Assembly: GCA_910586365.1 (NCBI GenBank)
Contig: CAJUGP010000037.1
Coordinates: 1-21,817, forward strand
Length of the DNA stretch: 21,817 nucleotides
From: an uncultured Christensenella sp.
Lineage (GTDB): Bacteria; Bacillota; Clostridia; Christensenellales; Borkfalkiaceae
Direction: 5' to 3'
This document shows, piece by piece, positions 8,564-17,531 of the stretch (position 1 is the stretch's first letter; every line of letters begins with the position of its first letter). Under the pieces are notes generated by a model. That model was not told the origin of the DNA and did not search any database. It worked only from the letters and a program-made list of their open reading frames with translations. Both the position numbers and the translations under genes were made by a program.

Positions 8564-9559
8564 TCAGGCGGTAACTCCTTCGCTGATATATACACTGAAT
8601 TCGCTGTGTTCCTTAGGACCGTTTACCGTGCCCTCGATTCTGCTTACCAAAAGTTCGGTCGCGCAATCGACAACGCCCTTTTTGTCCGACCCCACCGAGG
8701 TGAATTTGATCGACATGGGGAATTCGTCATAAACATCGTCGTATCCGACGATCTTAATATCTTCGGGTACGCGTAAATTTTTCTTCTGTACAAACTTATA
8801 AAAGTTTGCCGCCATGATGTCGTTGAAACAGAACACGCCGTCCACGCCGCTCTGAAACAGTGCTTCCGCTTTTTCCGTCATGTCCTCTCTGTCCATAAAT
8901 TGGAAACAGGTATCGTCGTATGCTATTCCGTTTTCGTCTAAGCTCTTTCTCAGCCCCGCAAGGCGGCGTTGCGCACACTCTACCATAAACGGCGCACCCA
9001 GATAGCCTATCTTTTTACAACCTTTTTCGATAAGATATTTGCCCACCTTGTAGCCGCCGAGAAAGTCGTCGGTCGAAACGGTGTCGATGTCGATATCGAA
9101 CACCTTTCTGCCCAAAAGCACAACGTGTATTCCTTCGCTCTTTAACGCTTCCGCCGCCTCTTCGTTCGGCTCGACAAAGGTGATGATGCCCGATACTTTA
9201 TTTCCTAAAATATTTCCGAGATCCTTTAACTCAATGCAATCGTAAATGCCGGAAACGATCATAACGTCGTAATCGAGGGAATTGAATTTATACACGAGCA
9301 TTCTCGTCATGATCATGTAATAGGGGTTGATCAGGTTGTCGAATACGACGGTGATCATCTTGCTTCTTCCGTATCTGAGGCTCATTGCCGCCCGATTCGG
9401 AACATAACCGCGTTCTTTTACAAGCTCGAGAATTTGCTTGCGTTTTTCGTCGCTGACCCCGCCCTTACCGCGAATCACCTTGGAAACAGTATTTGCCGTA
9501 ACCCCGACTTCTTCCGCAATATCGCATAATCTGACATTTTTCACGCTCTTTGTGCCCAT
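8564..9559 (-). CDS. LacI-family transcriptional regulator
   Basis: The N-terminal helix-turn-helix is VRLCDIAEEVGVTANTVSKVIRG, followed by the hinge region (RGYVPNRAAMSLR, the usual RGYxPN signature). The rest is a periplasmic-binding-protein-like effector domain (TVVFDNLINPYYMIM to the C-terminus), about 331 residues, a normal length for the family. I chose ATG at 9559: it has AAGGGA at proper spacing and lies ~30 nt after the predicted transcription start. The upstream ATG at 9586 has no RBS and would lie almost on the transcription start. The gene follows GH2 by 79 bp but has its own consensus promoter. It most likely represses the cluster through the four TTAACGTTAA palindromes and is released by a sugar from the imported glycan (inference). 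Confidence 0.92.
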   Translation of the reverse strand: MGTKSVKNVRLCDIAEEVGVTANTVSKVIRGKGGVSDEKRKQILELVKERGYVPNRAAMSLRYGRSKMITVVFDNLINPYYMIMTRMLVYKFNSLDYDVMIVSGIYDCIELKDLGNILGNKVSGIITFVEPNEEAAEALKSEGIHVVLLGRKVFDIDIDTVSTDDFLGGYKVGKYLIEKGCKKIGYLGAPFMVECAQRRLAGLRKSLDENGIAYDDTCFQFMDREDMTEKAEALFQSGVDGVFCFNDIMAANFYKFVQKKNLRVPEDIKIVGYDDVYDEFPMSIKFTSVGSDKKGVVDCATELLVSRIEGTVNGPKEHSEFSVYISEGVTA

Positions 9560-9595
9560 AATAAAATTTCCCTTTTTTTGCAACATATTTTGTTT

Positions 9596-9624
9596 ATTAT
9601 AGTATAATTATCAAATTATGTCAA
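9596..9624 (-). promoter_or_regulatory. Consensus sigma-A promoter of the LacI-type gene
   Basis: On the minus strand there is a perfect TTGACA (9619-9624), a 17-bp spacer and a perfect TATAAT (9596-9601). No operator overlaps it, so the regulator appears to be made constitutively and independently of the upstream operon. Predicted transcription start is near 9589. Confidence 0.85.
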
Positions 9625-9638
9625 CTTATCACGCTGTT

Positions 9639-11423
9639 TCAATTTCCCGAATAGTCTTCGCCTTTTACGATTTTTGCAATCACCTCTTTATCCGCTTTGG
9701 GCTTTCTGTCTGCCGTTACCAGCCCGTTGATTTCCTGTTCCACATCGGAAAACTGCGTGTAACAAAATCCCTTAATCGCACTTGAAGCATAAATCGATTT
9801 AAATACCCGACGGAGAAAGACAAGCAGATCGTCTTCCGTCTTCACGTCGGAATAACCGAAACACTCGCCGTCGCGCTTGCCGAACGATACGCCGCCCATT
9901 TCCGTTAACAACAACGGCTGTCCGCCGTCGGCATAGCCCTCTACAAAAATCGGACGATTGGTAGAAGGTTGCCCGATCAGCGCATCGCGGCAAGAAAGCC
10001 CTTGTTCGTAACGTTTGTGCTGAGCAACGTCCCAGCTTGCTCCGTGCGCATAGTTATGTATGGCGATAATATCCGTTTCCACCATTTCCCACCCGTCGTT
10101 CGAAATTACGGGACGTGTTCCGTCAATCGATTTCGTAAGATTGTACAGCGCGGAAAGATACCTGCGTTGCTGTTCGGAACTGCGCAAATCGGGAACGCCC
10201 CAGCTTTCGTTTGCGGGTACCCATACCACCACGGAAGGATGATTAAACCGCTGTTTTACCGATTCCACCCATTCGTCAGCATAGGCAACGGATTCGTACT
10301 TTCCGTAATTTGCGCAGGACGCCATTTCGCCCCACACCAAAAATCCGAGTTTATCCGCATAATAGTGGAACAGTTCGCACTCCACCTTCTGATGTTTACG
10401 GCAACCGTTAAATCCCATTTCCTTTGCGAGTAAGATATCGTTTTCGAGGTCTTCGTCGCATTTGGGTGTAAGAAGTCCGTCTTTGAAATATCCCTGATCG
10501 AGTACGAGGCGCATGGTATAACGGTGGTTGTTTAACCATATCTCACCGTTTTTCGCACGAATCTTGCGCATTCCGAAATAGGATGTTACTTCGTCAGAAA
10601 TTTCTTTTTTGCGGCACAGTTTAAACTTTACATCGAACAATACGGGATTTTCGGGACTCCAGCACAGTCCGCAACCGTGTACGGATTTATCCATGATACG
10701 GTTGTGAAAAATATCCAATTCGATGTACGCTTTTAACCCCGTTACCACAACAGAGGCACGGTTTACCGCTTTCCCGTTTAACGTAATTTCCAGTTCAAGG
10801 CGCAAATCTTCGCAGCCTTCGTTTACGTTTACTTCGAATTTTGCCCGTCCCGTATCGATGTCGGGATAAACCTCGTAATCGGTAATGTAGTTTTCGCCCG
10901 CGCATTCCATAAACACGCTCTGCCATATCCCCGTAGAACGCGTATACCAGATAACGCGCGGAACGTCTTCCCAAAACTGCTTCCCGCGCGGCTGCAATTC
11001 GTTATACGCATCGTCGATAACACGAACGTACACTCTGTCTTTTTCGTAATTCACCCAATCGGTGATCTCTGCGCTGAATGCGGTGTTGCCGCCGCAATGC
11101 GTTTTTACAAGTACGCCGTTTACATACACTTCGGCAATGTAATCTACCGCGCCGAAGTTTAAAAATACTCTTTTCCCTTTCCATTCTTTGGGAACGTTTA
11201 AATCGCGGGCATACCAAACATATTTGTGCGGCGTTTTATCGTTGATGCCGCTTTCGGCGCATTCGAACACATAGGGAACGTTGATTTCGCTAGAAAGTTT
11301 CTTGCCCTTCCACCATTCCTGTTTTAAGCCGACGTTTGCATCGTCGAATTCGAACTGCCACTTTCCGTTGAGGTTTACCCACTCTTCCCGCTTGAATTGC
11401 GGCCTCGGATATTTTTTTAACAT
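9639..11423 (-). CDS. Glycoside hydrolase family 2 enzyme, cytoplasmic
   Basis: 594 residues without signal peptide, so it acts inside the cell. The N-terminal sugar-binding jelly-roll domain (WVNLNGKWQFEFDD to ~180, including WYARDLNVPKEWKGKRVFLNFGAVDY) is followed by an Ig-like sandwich (~185-285) and a TIM barrel. The acid/base is Glu406 in VPANESWG and the nucleophile is Glu508 in LLTEMGG, both in the expected GH2 context, so the enzyme looks active. GH2 includes beta-galactosidases, beta-glucuronidases, beta-mannosidases and arabinose- or galacturonic-acid-specific members; the substrate cannot be fixed here. It is 27 bp downstream of the second permease gene and probably belongs to the same transcript, trimming imported oligosaccharides. 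Confidence 0.9.
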   Translation of the reverse strand: MLKKYPRPQFKREEWVNLNGKWQFEFDDANVGLKQEWWKGKKLSSEINVPYVFECAESGINDKTPHKYVWYARDLNVPKEWKGKRVFLNFGAVDYIAEVYVNGVLVKTHCGGNTAFSAEITDWVNYEKDRVYVRVIDDAYNELQPRGKQFWEDVPRVIWYTRSTGIWQSVFMECAGENYITDYEVYPDIDTGRAKFEVNVNEGCEDLRLELEITLNGKAVNRASVVVTGLKAYIELDIFHNRIMDKSVHGCGLCWSPENPVLFDVKFKLCRKKEISDEVTSYFGMRKIRAKNGEIWLNNHRYTMRLVLDQGYFKDGLLTPKCDEDLENDILLAKEMGFNGCRKHQKVECELFHYYADKLGFLVWGEMASCANYGKYESVAYADEWVESVKQRFNHPSVVVWVPANESWGVPDLRSSEQQRRYLSALYNLTKSIDGTRPVISNDGWEMVETDIIAIHNYAHGASWDVAQHKRYEQGLSCRDALIGQPSTNRPIFVEGYADGGQPLLLTEMGGVSFGKRDGECFGYSDVKTEDDLLVFLRRVFKSIYASSAIKGFCYTQFSDVEQEINGLVTADRKPKADKEVIAKIVKGEDYSGN

Positions 11424-11450
11424 CTGATTTATTTTCCTTTTTCTATTTTC

Positions 11451-12302
11451 TCAATCTTTCAAACCCACCGTAGCAATTCCTTCCACCACTTTTTCCTGCG
11501 TGAACAGGAACAGCAGCAGTACGGGAATTGCAGAAACGATTGCCGCCGTCATCGTCAATCCCAAATCGTAACCGTACGATCCCTGCATTAAACTCAATCC
11601 GACGGTAAGCGTCATTTTCGACAATTCTTCCGAAGCGAGCATAAGCTGCGGCCACATGAAGTCGTTCCAGTTTGCGAGAAACGCGAACAGTCCCGCAACC
11701 ATAAACGCCGACGAGGAAAGCGGGATCACGATACGGAAAAACACGGTTAAATGCCCTGCGCCTTCGATCTGCGCGCTTTCCACCAGCGAATCGGGAATGC
11801 CCAAAAAGAACTGCCGCACCAAAAACATACCGTACACGCCCGCGATGCCGGGAATGATCATCGACAAGGGCGAACCGATCCAGTTAAACTTAACCATCAT
11901 GTTAAACATGGGAACGAGGTTGATAACGCTCGGGATCATCATGGTAGTCAGGATCAATGTAAACAGTTGATTTCTACCCTTATATTTTAAAATGCTGAAC
12001 GCATACGCAGCAAGACTGACTACGAGCAAATGCAAAAACGTGTAGCAAACCGCGATCCATACGCTGTTAAACAGCCATTTAAGTACGGGATAGTCTGCGG
12101 AATTTTTAAAGAGCAGTGTGGAATACCTCGAAAACGTGAACTCGCGCGGAATAAAGCTCAACAGATGCGCGTCGATATCCGCGTCCGATTTAAACGAGGT
12201 GACAAACGCCCATAAGAGCGGCATCAGCCACAGCAACACGATGGCGAACATAACCGCCGAATATATAACCGCTTTAATTATTCTTTTCTTTTTACGCATC
12301 AT
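11451..12302 (-). CDS. Carbohydrate ABC transporter permease (MsmG/LacG/UgpE type)
   Basis: A 283-residue membrane protein with about six hydrophobic segments (first at ~11-33, AVIYSAVMFAIVLLWLMPL). It carries the EAA loop that docks onto the ATPase (VESAQIEGAGHLTVFFRIVIP), normal for the second permease of CUT1 sugar importers. The start codon lies 1 nt past the stop of the preceding permease (TGA-T-ATG), so the two are translationally coupled. It forms the channel heterodimer with the product of 12304-13254. No ATPase gene is present; CUT1 systems of Bacillota often use a shared MsmK-type ATPase encoded elsewhere. Confidence 0.93.
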   Translation of the reverse strand: MMRKKKRIIKAVIYSAVMFAIVLLWLMPLLWAFVTSFKSDADIDAHLLSFIPREFTFSRYSTLLFKNSADYPVLKWLFNSVWIAVCYTFLHLLVVSLAAYAFSILKYKGRNQLFTLILTTMMIPSVINLVPMFNMMVKFNWIGSPLSMIIPGIAGVYGMFLVRQFFLGIPDSLVESAQIEGAGHLTVFFRIVIPLSSSAFMVAGLFAFLANWNDFMWPQLMLASEELSKMTLTVGLSLMQGSYGYDLGLTMTAAIVSAIPVLLLFLFTQEKVVEGIATVGLKD

Positions 12303-12303
12303 A

Positions 12304-13254
12304 TCAATCTTCTTTTTTCGTCAACTTATTTTGGATCAGGCTGAGCACGATCATGATCAACCCCATGCATACGGACATCGCAGAAGCTACGCCGGGATTG
12401 GCGTTCGCCCCCATACCGATATTGCGAATCCGCATCATAAGCACCATCGTCGTAAACTCGCCGTTTTCAACAGGTCCTCCGCCCGTAAGCATCTGCGGCT
12501 GACCGTAAATGTTGAACGAAGCGATCATCGTCATGATAATGCACATGAACAACTGATTTTTAATTCCGGGAAGCGTAATGCTGAAAAACTGTCTGAACGC
12601 GTTTGCCCCGTCGAGCTGGGCTGCTTCGTACAGATTTTTGTCCACGTTTTTCATTGCCGCCCCGAAAATAACCATGTTCGTCCCGATCGTCCACCAGATC
12701 GTAATGATGAGAATGGCGATCCATGCCCACGGTTGTTTGTTCAGCCAATCCACCTTTGGCAACCCTATCGAAGTCAGTACTTCGTTGATTACGCCGTTAT
12801 TCGTGTAAAACTGCCACGACCAGATAATGATCACCGTTGCAATCGAAAGAACCGTGGGTGCAAACAGAGCAAACCTGAAAAACCGATAGCCGAACGGCTT
12901 TTTGTCGAGCAACGCCGCAAACAATAACGAAATACAAATCAGCGACGGTACCGAGATAACGACAAACAGTAACGTATATTTTAATCCGCTCCAAAAATAG
13001 GAAAAATAGATGGATTCCTTATTGAAGAGAATTTTTACATAGTTGTCGAAGCCGCAAAAAACACGTTTGGCGGGGTCGAACATATTCCAGTTAAAAAAGC
13101 TGATTGTAATTCCGTATATAAACGGAAATACCACAAACATACAGAACAACACCGCGAACGGAAGCAAAAACAGCACGGGCGTGATTCCCTTGCGAAATTT
13201 CAGGCTCCTTGTCTTAGTTGTCTTTTCCTTTGCGTTTGAGTTGTTGCTTTCCAC
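12304..13254 (-). CDS. Carbohydrate ABC transporter permease (MsmF/LacF/UgpA type)
   Basis: 316 residues with a cytoplasmic charged N-terminus and then about six membrane segments (first at ~26-50, PVLFLLPFAVLFCMFVVFPF). The EAA motif is YEAAQLDGANAFRQFFSITLP. The start codon is GTG, supported by AAAGGGG 6 nt upstream. It lies 22 bp after the solute-binding protein gene and is coupled to the next permease. The order binding protein, permease, permease is the classic CUT1 arrangement for oligosaccharide uptake. Confidence 0.93.
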   Translation of the reverse strand: MESNNSNAKEKTTKTRSLKFRKGITPVLFLLPFAVLFCMFVVFPFIYGITISFFNWNMFDPAKRVFCGFDNYVKILFNKESIYFSYFWSGLKYTLLFVVISVPSLICISLLFAALLDKKPFGYRFFRFALFAPTVLSIATVIIIWSWQFYTNNGVINEVLTSIGLPKVDWLNKQPWAWIAILIITIWWTIGTNMVIFGAAMKNVDKNLYEAAQLDGANAFRQFFSITLPGIKNQLFMCIIMTMIASFNIYGQPQMLTGGGPVENGEFTTMVLMMRIRNIGMGANANPGVASAMSVCMGLIMIVLSLIQNKLTKKED

Positions 13255-13276
13255 GTCGCACCCCTTTCGTCACAGA

Positions 13277-14551
13277 TTATTTTCCGAGCAGTTCTTTGAG
13301 TTCTTTAACCAACTTCTGTCCTTCGATTTCCGCCGCAGAGAACAGACTGTCTACGTCGTAATTGGGTTTTTGCAATGCGTCGGTAATGCAGGAATACACA
13401 GGGGTATACGCTTCGAAATAGTAGGGCGAGCTTACGCCGATACGGAAATTGGCGATATCGCCGAAGTCCTGCACGTAAGGCAATGCCTTATATGCTTCGC
13501 TGTCACGCGCCTTCTGGCTTGCAGGGATCTGCCCCGCCTCCGCCCAGGAACCGCTGTTTTCTACCATCCACTTTACAAATTCAACCGCAGCCTCACGTTT
13601 TTGCGCGTTTTCCTTCCTCTGCTTGGGGAAGACGAACGTATGCGAACGGACGGCTATTTCATCCGACTGACTGTTAAACATCCTCGAAAGCGGAATGATG
13701 CCGAAATCGATGCTCGATTTTTTAATGGAACTGAGCATCCAGCTTCCCTGAATATGAAATAACGCTTTGCCCGCACGGAACAGTGCCAGATCCTGGTCGT
13801 TACCCAGACTTTCGGGCGAAATCTTTTCGGTGTGAATGAGCGAAGCAACAGAAGCCAGCGCATCCTTTCCTGCCTGCGTATTGAACCCGGGTTGATCGCC
13901 CGACAAAATTTCCACACCGCCGAACTGATGAAGCGCAGTCGTATAGGTATATTCGCTCGGCCAGCGGGTGGACAGCGGAAGTCCCCACACTTTTCCGTCT
14001 TCGTTGTCAGCTTTCTTCGCCGCCGCCAGCAACTCTTCGCGGTTCGTGGGCACTTCGCATCCATAGGAAGCAAGCAAGGTCTTATTGTAGTAAATTCCCA
14101 GCGGGTGCATATCGAAGGGGATCGCGTAACTGTTCCCCTCGAATTCCAGCGATTCCACGATCTGCGCGGGAAAATCGTTCATGTCGATCTGCGCGCTTTC
14201 GATCAGCTCGTCGGCAGGAATGATCAATCCCTGATTGGCATAACTCTGTACGCGGAACGAGTGGAGGATCGCAACGTCCGGTCCGCGACCGATGGGAATG
14301 TTGCTTTCGAGATTGCTGTAATAAATTTCTTCGTTTACCGACTGCGGCGTGACGTAGATCTTTCCCTTGTGTTCTTCGTTAAACTGTTCCACAAGACTTT
14401 TCATGGTCGCCCCGTCCGCGCCCGTATTCAGATTCCAATACGAAATGCTCACTTGGCTTCCGTTTATCTTACTTCCACCACCGCATGCGCCAAGCACAAA
14501 GCAGGAGCACAAAGCCAACGCCGTTACGGCAACTTTCAATTTCTCTTTCAT
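13277..14551 (-). CDS. Extracellular sugar-binding lipoprotein of the ABC importer (family 1 solute-binding protein)
   Basis: 424 residues with a signal peptide ending in LGAC (Cys23), so it is lipid-anchored outside the membrane. The body matches the family 1 extracellular solute-binding proteins: an ISYWNLNTGADGATMKSLVEQFNEEH start, the GPDVAILHSF segment, and YAIPFDMHPLGIYYNKTLL as the inner strand after the first lobe. A late tryptophan-bearing helix (FVKWMVENSGSWAEAGQIPAS) is typical of oligosaccharide binders. Its ATG is one base after the stop of the CBM lipoprotein gene (TAA-T-ATG), so the two are coupled. It presumably delivers oligosaccharides to the permease pair downstream. Confidence 0.93.
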   Translation of the reverse strand: MKEKLKVAVTALALCSCFVLGACGGGSKINGSQVSISYWNLNTGADGATMKSLVEQFNEEHKGKIYVTPQSVNEEIYYSNLESNIPIGRGPDVAILHSFRVQSYANQGLIIPADELIESAQIDMNDFPAQIVESLEFEGNSYAIPFDMHPLGIYYNKTLLASYGCEVPTNREELLAAAKKADNEDGKVWGLPLSTRWPSEYTYTTALHQFGGVEILSGDQPGFNTQAGKDALASVASLIHTEKISPESLGNDQDLALFRAGKALFHIQGSWMLSSIKKSSIDFGIIPLSRMFNSQSDEIAVRSHTFVFPKQRKENAQKREAAVEFVKWMVENSGSWAEAGQIPASQKARDSEAYKALPYVQDFGDIANFRIGVSSPYYFEAYTPVYSCITDALQKPNYDVDSLFSAAEIEGQKLVKELKELLGK

Positions 14552-14552
14552 A

Positions 14553-16061
14553 TTAACTTACCTTTTCGATGATAAACGCATCGAACGTTACCGTAATATC
14601 CGAAGCCGTTCCGCCGAGATTGCCCAAAAGCGCGGCAACCTTTACGTTTTTATAATCCTGATTTACGGTAAATTCCAACGTGAACACTGCATATTCCGTA
14701 GTGAGATCGGCTACGATCGGCTCTGCAATATTCGCATAATCGCCGAGGGCGTCCGTTACCTCTATCTTGATTTTACGTGCGGCGCTTGCCTTTGCCACCA
14801 CCTTGATGCGGTACGTGTCGCCCTTGGTAAACTTTAATTTATCCTGATACAGCTGAATGTGGAAATCCGACTCGCTCGGGTCAAGCACCTTAACGGATAC
14901 CGTACCGTTTTCTTTATCTTCGGTGTATTCCGCTTTGCCCGTACCCATTACCTGGTTGATTTCGGGCGTCCAGCCTACAAATCCCTGCGAAAAATCGCCG
15001 TTAAACGTTTCGTATGCGTTCACCGCTTTCAAAACAAATTCCAACTCGCGGAGCACCGACGTCTTTCTTCCTTCCGAATCCACCGCATCGTACTGCACGA
15101 GATAGTAGCAACCCTTCTGCACGTATGCGGGGATCACGCCCGACACCGTATAGTCGATGTTTGCACCCGAAGCATCTTTACACGTGACGCCGCTTTTGGC
15201 GTCGAACGTATGATTTCCGCTTGCGAGCTGAATCCCTTCCACGCCTTCGAATTTCGGCGCATCCGCGTCTGTTTCTACTTTTTCGACGTACACGTTATCG
15301 ATAATGACTTCGTGCGGATTTTCTACGGAAGCCTCGTCGCCGGGGAGTTGCCAGCCGAGATAAATTACGGCTTTGGCGTTCATGACGTCGGCGTCCGATT
15401 TGTACGTGAGCTCATACTTCTGATACTCTTCGTTGAGCTTCATTACCTTTACGCCGCGTTGCATCATGCGGTTGTTGTCGTTTACCTCTTCGAAGCCTGC
15501 CGAAACGGAATGTCCCTGCGGGCTCTTTGCGTCGAACGACAGCTTATAGGTAACGTTCTTTGTTAAATATAAGTTGAGCTGATAAAACTGGATGCTCCAC
15601 CACTGGTTGCCCGAATTGGTAATGGTAAAGTGCTGTTCTTCGTTTTTGATTTGCGCGTTGCCGTTGCCACTCGGTACGTTAAACGTCCACGCGCGCGTGG
15701 TTCTGTCGAACTGTCCGTTGGCAACGTTGTGCGCAACGCTTACCGAAACCTCGCGGGTCATCGTATAGATTTTGCCGCTGTTGTTCATCGCCTCGTATTC
15801 CAGCGTATATCTGCCGGGATACTCGGTATCGAGATTATCGTCGTCTTTGAGTATAATACTGCTTGTGATGTCGCCTTCCTTCGGGTCGATGACTTCCACA
15901 CCCGCAAGCGGGTCGAATCTGTCGCCCCGTGCCAAAGATATGGCGTCGACGCCGTTCCATTCAACGCTTGTATTTTTTGTGTCCTTGCAGCCCGCAGCGA
16001 CAGCGGAAACCGCTGTTGCAAGAGCAACTGCAAGTGTAACGAACATAAATTTCTTTTTCAT
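14553..16061 (-). CDS. Surface lipoprotein with two Ig-like plus CBM4/9-like modules
   Basis: 502 residues with lipobox VAAGC (Cys25). The protein is built as two similar halves. The first has an Ig-like DUF5011-type segment (DAISLARGDRFDPLAGVEVIDPKEGDITSS, residues ~38-110) followed by a CBM_4_9-like jelly roll (NGQFDRTTRAWTFNV to IDNVYVEKVE, ~113-265). The second repeats this (GIQLASGNHTFDAKSGVTCKDASG, then NGDFSQGFVGWTPEIN to FDAFIIEKVS). No catalytic signature is visible, so this is most likely a glycan-binding protein at the cell surface. It is directly upstream of, and coupled to, the ABC binding protein, which suggests it holds substrate near the importer. The start is supported by GGGAG about 9 nt upstream. 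Confidence 0.82.
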   Translation of the reverse strand: MKKKFMFVTLAVALATAVSAVAAGCKDTKNTSVEWNGVDAISLARGDRFDPLAGVEVIDPKEGDITSSIILKDDDNLDTEYPGRYTLEYEAMNNSGKIYTMTREVSVSVAHNVANGQFDRTTRAWTFNVPSGNGNAQIKNEEQHFTITNSGNQWWSIQFYQLNLYLTKNVTYKLSFDAKSPQGHSVSAGFEEVNDNNRMMQRGVKVMKLNEEYQKYELTYKSDADVMNAKAVIYLGWQLPGDEASVENPHEVIIDNVYVEKVETDADAPKFEGVEGIQLASGNHTFDAKSGVTCKDASGANIDYTVSGVIPAYVQKGCYYLVQYDAVDSEGRKTSVLRELEFVLKAVNAYETFNGDFSQGFVGWTPEINQVMGTGKAEYTEDKENGTVSVKVLDPSESDFHIQLYQDKLKFTKGDTYRIKVVAKASAARKIKIEVTDALGDYANIAEPIVADLTTEYAVFTLEFTVNQDYKNVKVAALLGNLGGTASDITVTFDAFIIEKVS

Positions 16062-16083
16062 TCTTTACACTCCCGTGCGGCTG

Positions 16084-17493
16084 TTACGCGCCGCGTTTCG
16101 CCGTGATATTGCTGAGCGTGATCGTGCATTTTTCTCCGCCGAACGCGAAGTGCGTCTGCCCGAGATTCTTCATCGTCACGGTTTTTACAAGCGTTTCCGA
16201 TTCGCCGTTTTCGCCGTTGCATTGATAAAACGAGCACGTGTTGTTGTTATAAACGATTTTAAAGGTTGCCGTGTCACCCGTGATCGTACCTAAGTCGTAC
16301 CATGCGCCAAACGTGCCTTCCATCTTCTTATCGGTGAACATATACCATCCTTTCTTCGCCGTGTTGTATTCCAATGCGAAGCGTACCATGGTATCGTCGT
16401 CTTTCATGATCATGAACGTCGATTGTATGAACCCGGAAGAAGCAGGATTACTCACCTTGACCGTAAACTTTATGCTGTACGCCTTGCCCGCTACGGGAAT
16501 ACCGTCCTGATAATAGAAGCTCTGTCCGTAGTTCTGGTTGGTCTTCTGATATTCGCCGGGATTGGAAGTGGGGCTGAAAACGGTGTCGGAATTCGCCGCA
16601 CCGTAAACGTGTGCACCGAATACGACTTTCGTCAGTTCGACGTACTCCTCCATGCGTCCCTCGTCCGTATAGGAACGCAATCTCGATGCCGTAACGTCCG
16701 CCTTTTCGCCGCCGATCCCGACGTGCACGTTTGAAAACGCTTTCTCTGCCTTGCCCACATAAGCCTGGTTGCAGTAGAAATAAGCACTGCCGTCTTTTAC
16801 CATAACCGCAAAACTGAGTTCGTTTTCCTTGATCGAGAAAATTTCCTCACTACCGGTAAACGCATCGCCTTCAGCGTATTCCGAATAAACGGCATATTCA
16901 CCCCCTCCCATGGATTGGAAGCGGAAGCGTGCGGTTTTTTCTGCGCTCTCTTTTAAGATGATCACAGCATACGCGCCTTCGGCGGGGACCTCCTCTTCGG
17001 AACCGAGCATGAGTTTTCCCGTAAACAGATACGCCGCGCCCGTAAGCGCATTGTCGCCCGCATAATAGTAATCTGCACCGTATTCCGCAGAAGTTTTACG
17101 GAACGTAGTTTCGTCGACGGGTGTAAACACGCCGTCGCCTTCCTGCGTGTTTGCATTTTTGCCGAACGGATTTGCAAACACGACGCTCACTTTAAACGTT
17201 GCCGTTGCGCCGTTTGCCGCCGTAGCCGTCACTTCCGTTTCGGTGTTACCCTTCATACCCGTTACGATATTGCCCTGAATACGGATATTGTTGCCCTCGA
17301 ACGTGTACTTGATATCCCCATCGGGTGCGGATTTGGGAACGATGGTAGCGCGTTCCTGATAGGTAACCGACATATCTTCGATCGCAAACGCCGTCCCTCC
17401 GCCGCCTTTGCCGTTACAGGCACAGAACAATCCGCAGCAGAGAATGACTCCCAATACTGCCGCCAACAAGTTTCTGAAAAGATGCTTTTTCAT
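16084..17493 (-). CDS. Lipoprotein of unknown function with two internal repeats
   Basis: 469 residues. The signal peptide ends in LFCAC (Cys26), followed by a Gly-rich linker. Residues ~36-105 look like a small Ig-like domain. Two related beta-rich repeats of ~175 residues follow. Both open with a 'VF(T/S)P ... (F/Y)xKT ... YG xx(F/Y)YY' pattern and both end with a 'GGEK(A/C)(D/T)(V/I)T' segment before a short tail, the style of LamG/DUF1080-like jelly rolls. I do not recognise the family and see no catalytic motif. A role in glycan binding at the surface is inferred only from the neighbours (22 bp before the CBM lipoprotein gene). RBS AAAGGAG is 8 nt upstream of ATG. Confidence 0.7.
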   Translation of the reverse strand: MKKHLFRNLLAAVLGVILCCGLFCACNGKGGGGTAFAIEDMSVTYQERATIVPKSAPDGDIKYTFEGNNIRIQGNIVTGMKGNTETEVTATAANGATATFKVSVVFANPFGKNANTQEGDGVFTPVDETTFRKTSAEYGADYYYAGDNALTGAAYLFTGKLMLGSEEEVPAEGAYAVIILKESAEKTARFRFQSMGGGEYAVYSEYAEGDAFTGSEEIFSIKENELSFAVMVKDGSAYFYCNQAYVGKAEKAFSNVHVGIGGEKADVTASRLRSYTDEGRMEEYVELTKVVFGAHVYGAANSDTVFSPTSNPGEYQKTNQNYGQSFYYQDGIPVAGKAYSIKFTVKVSNPASSGFIQSTFMIMKDDDTMVRFALEYNTAKKGWYMFTDKKMEGTFGAWYDLGTITGDTATFKIVYNNNTCSFYQCNGENGESETLVKTVTMKNLGQTHFAFGGEKCTITLSNITAKRGA

Positions 17494-17531
17494 GTTACTT
17501 CTCCTTTATCAAAATTTTTTTCATTTTTTAT

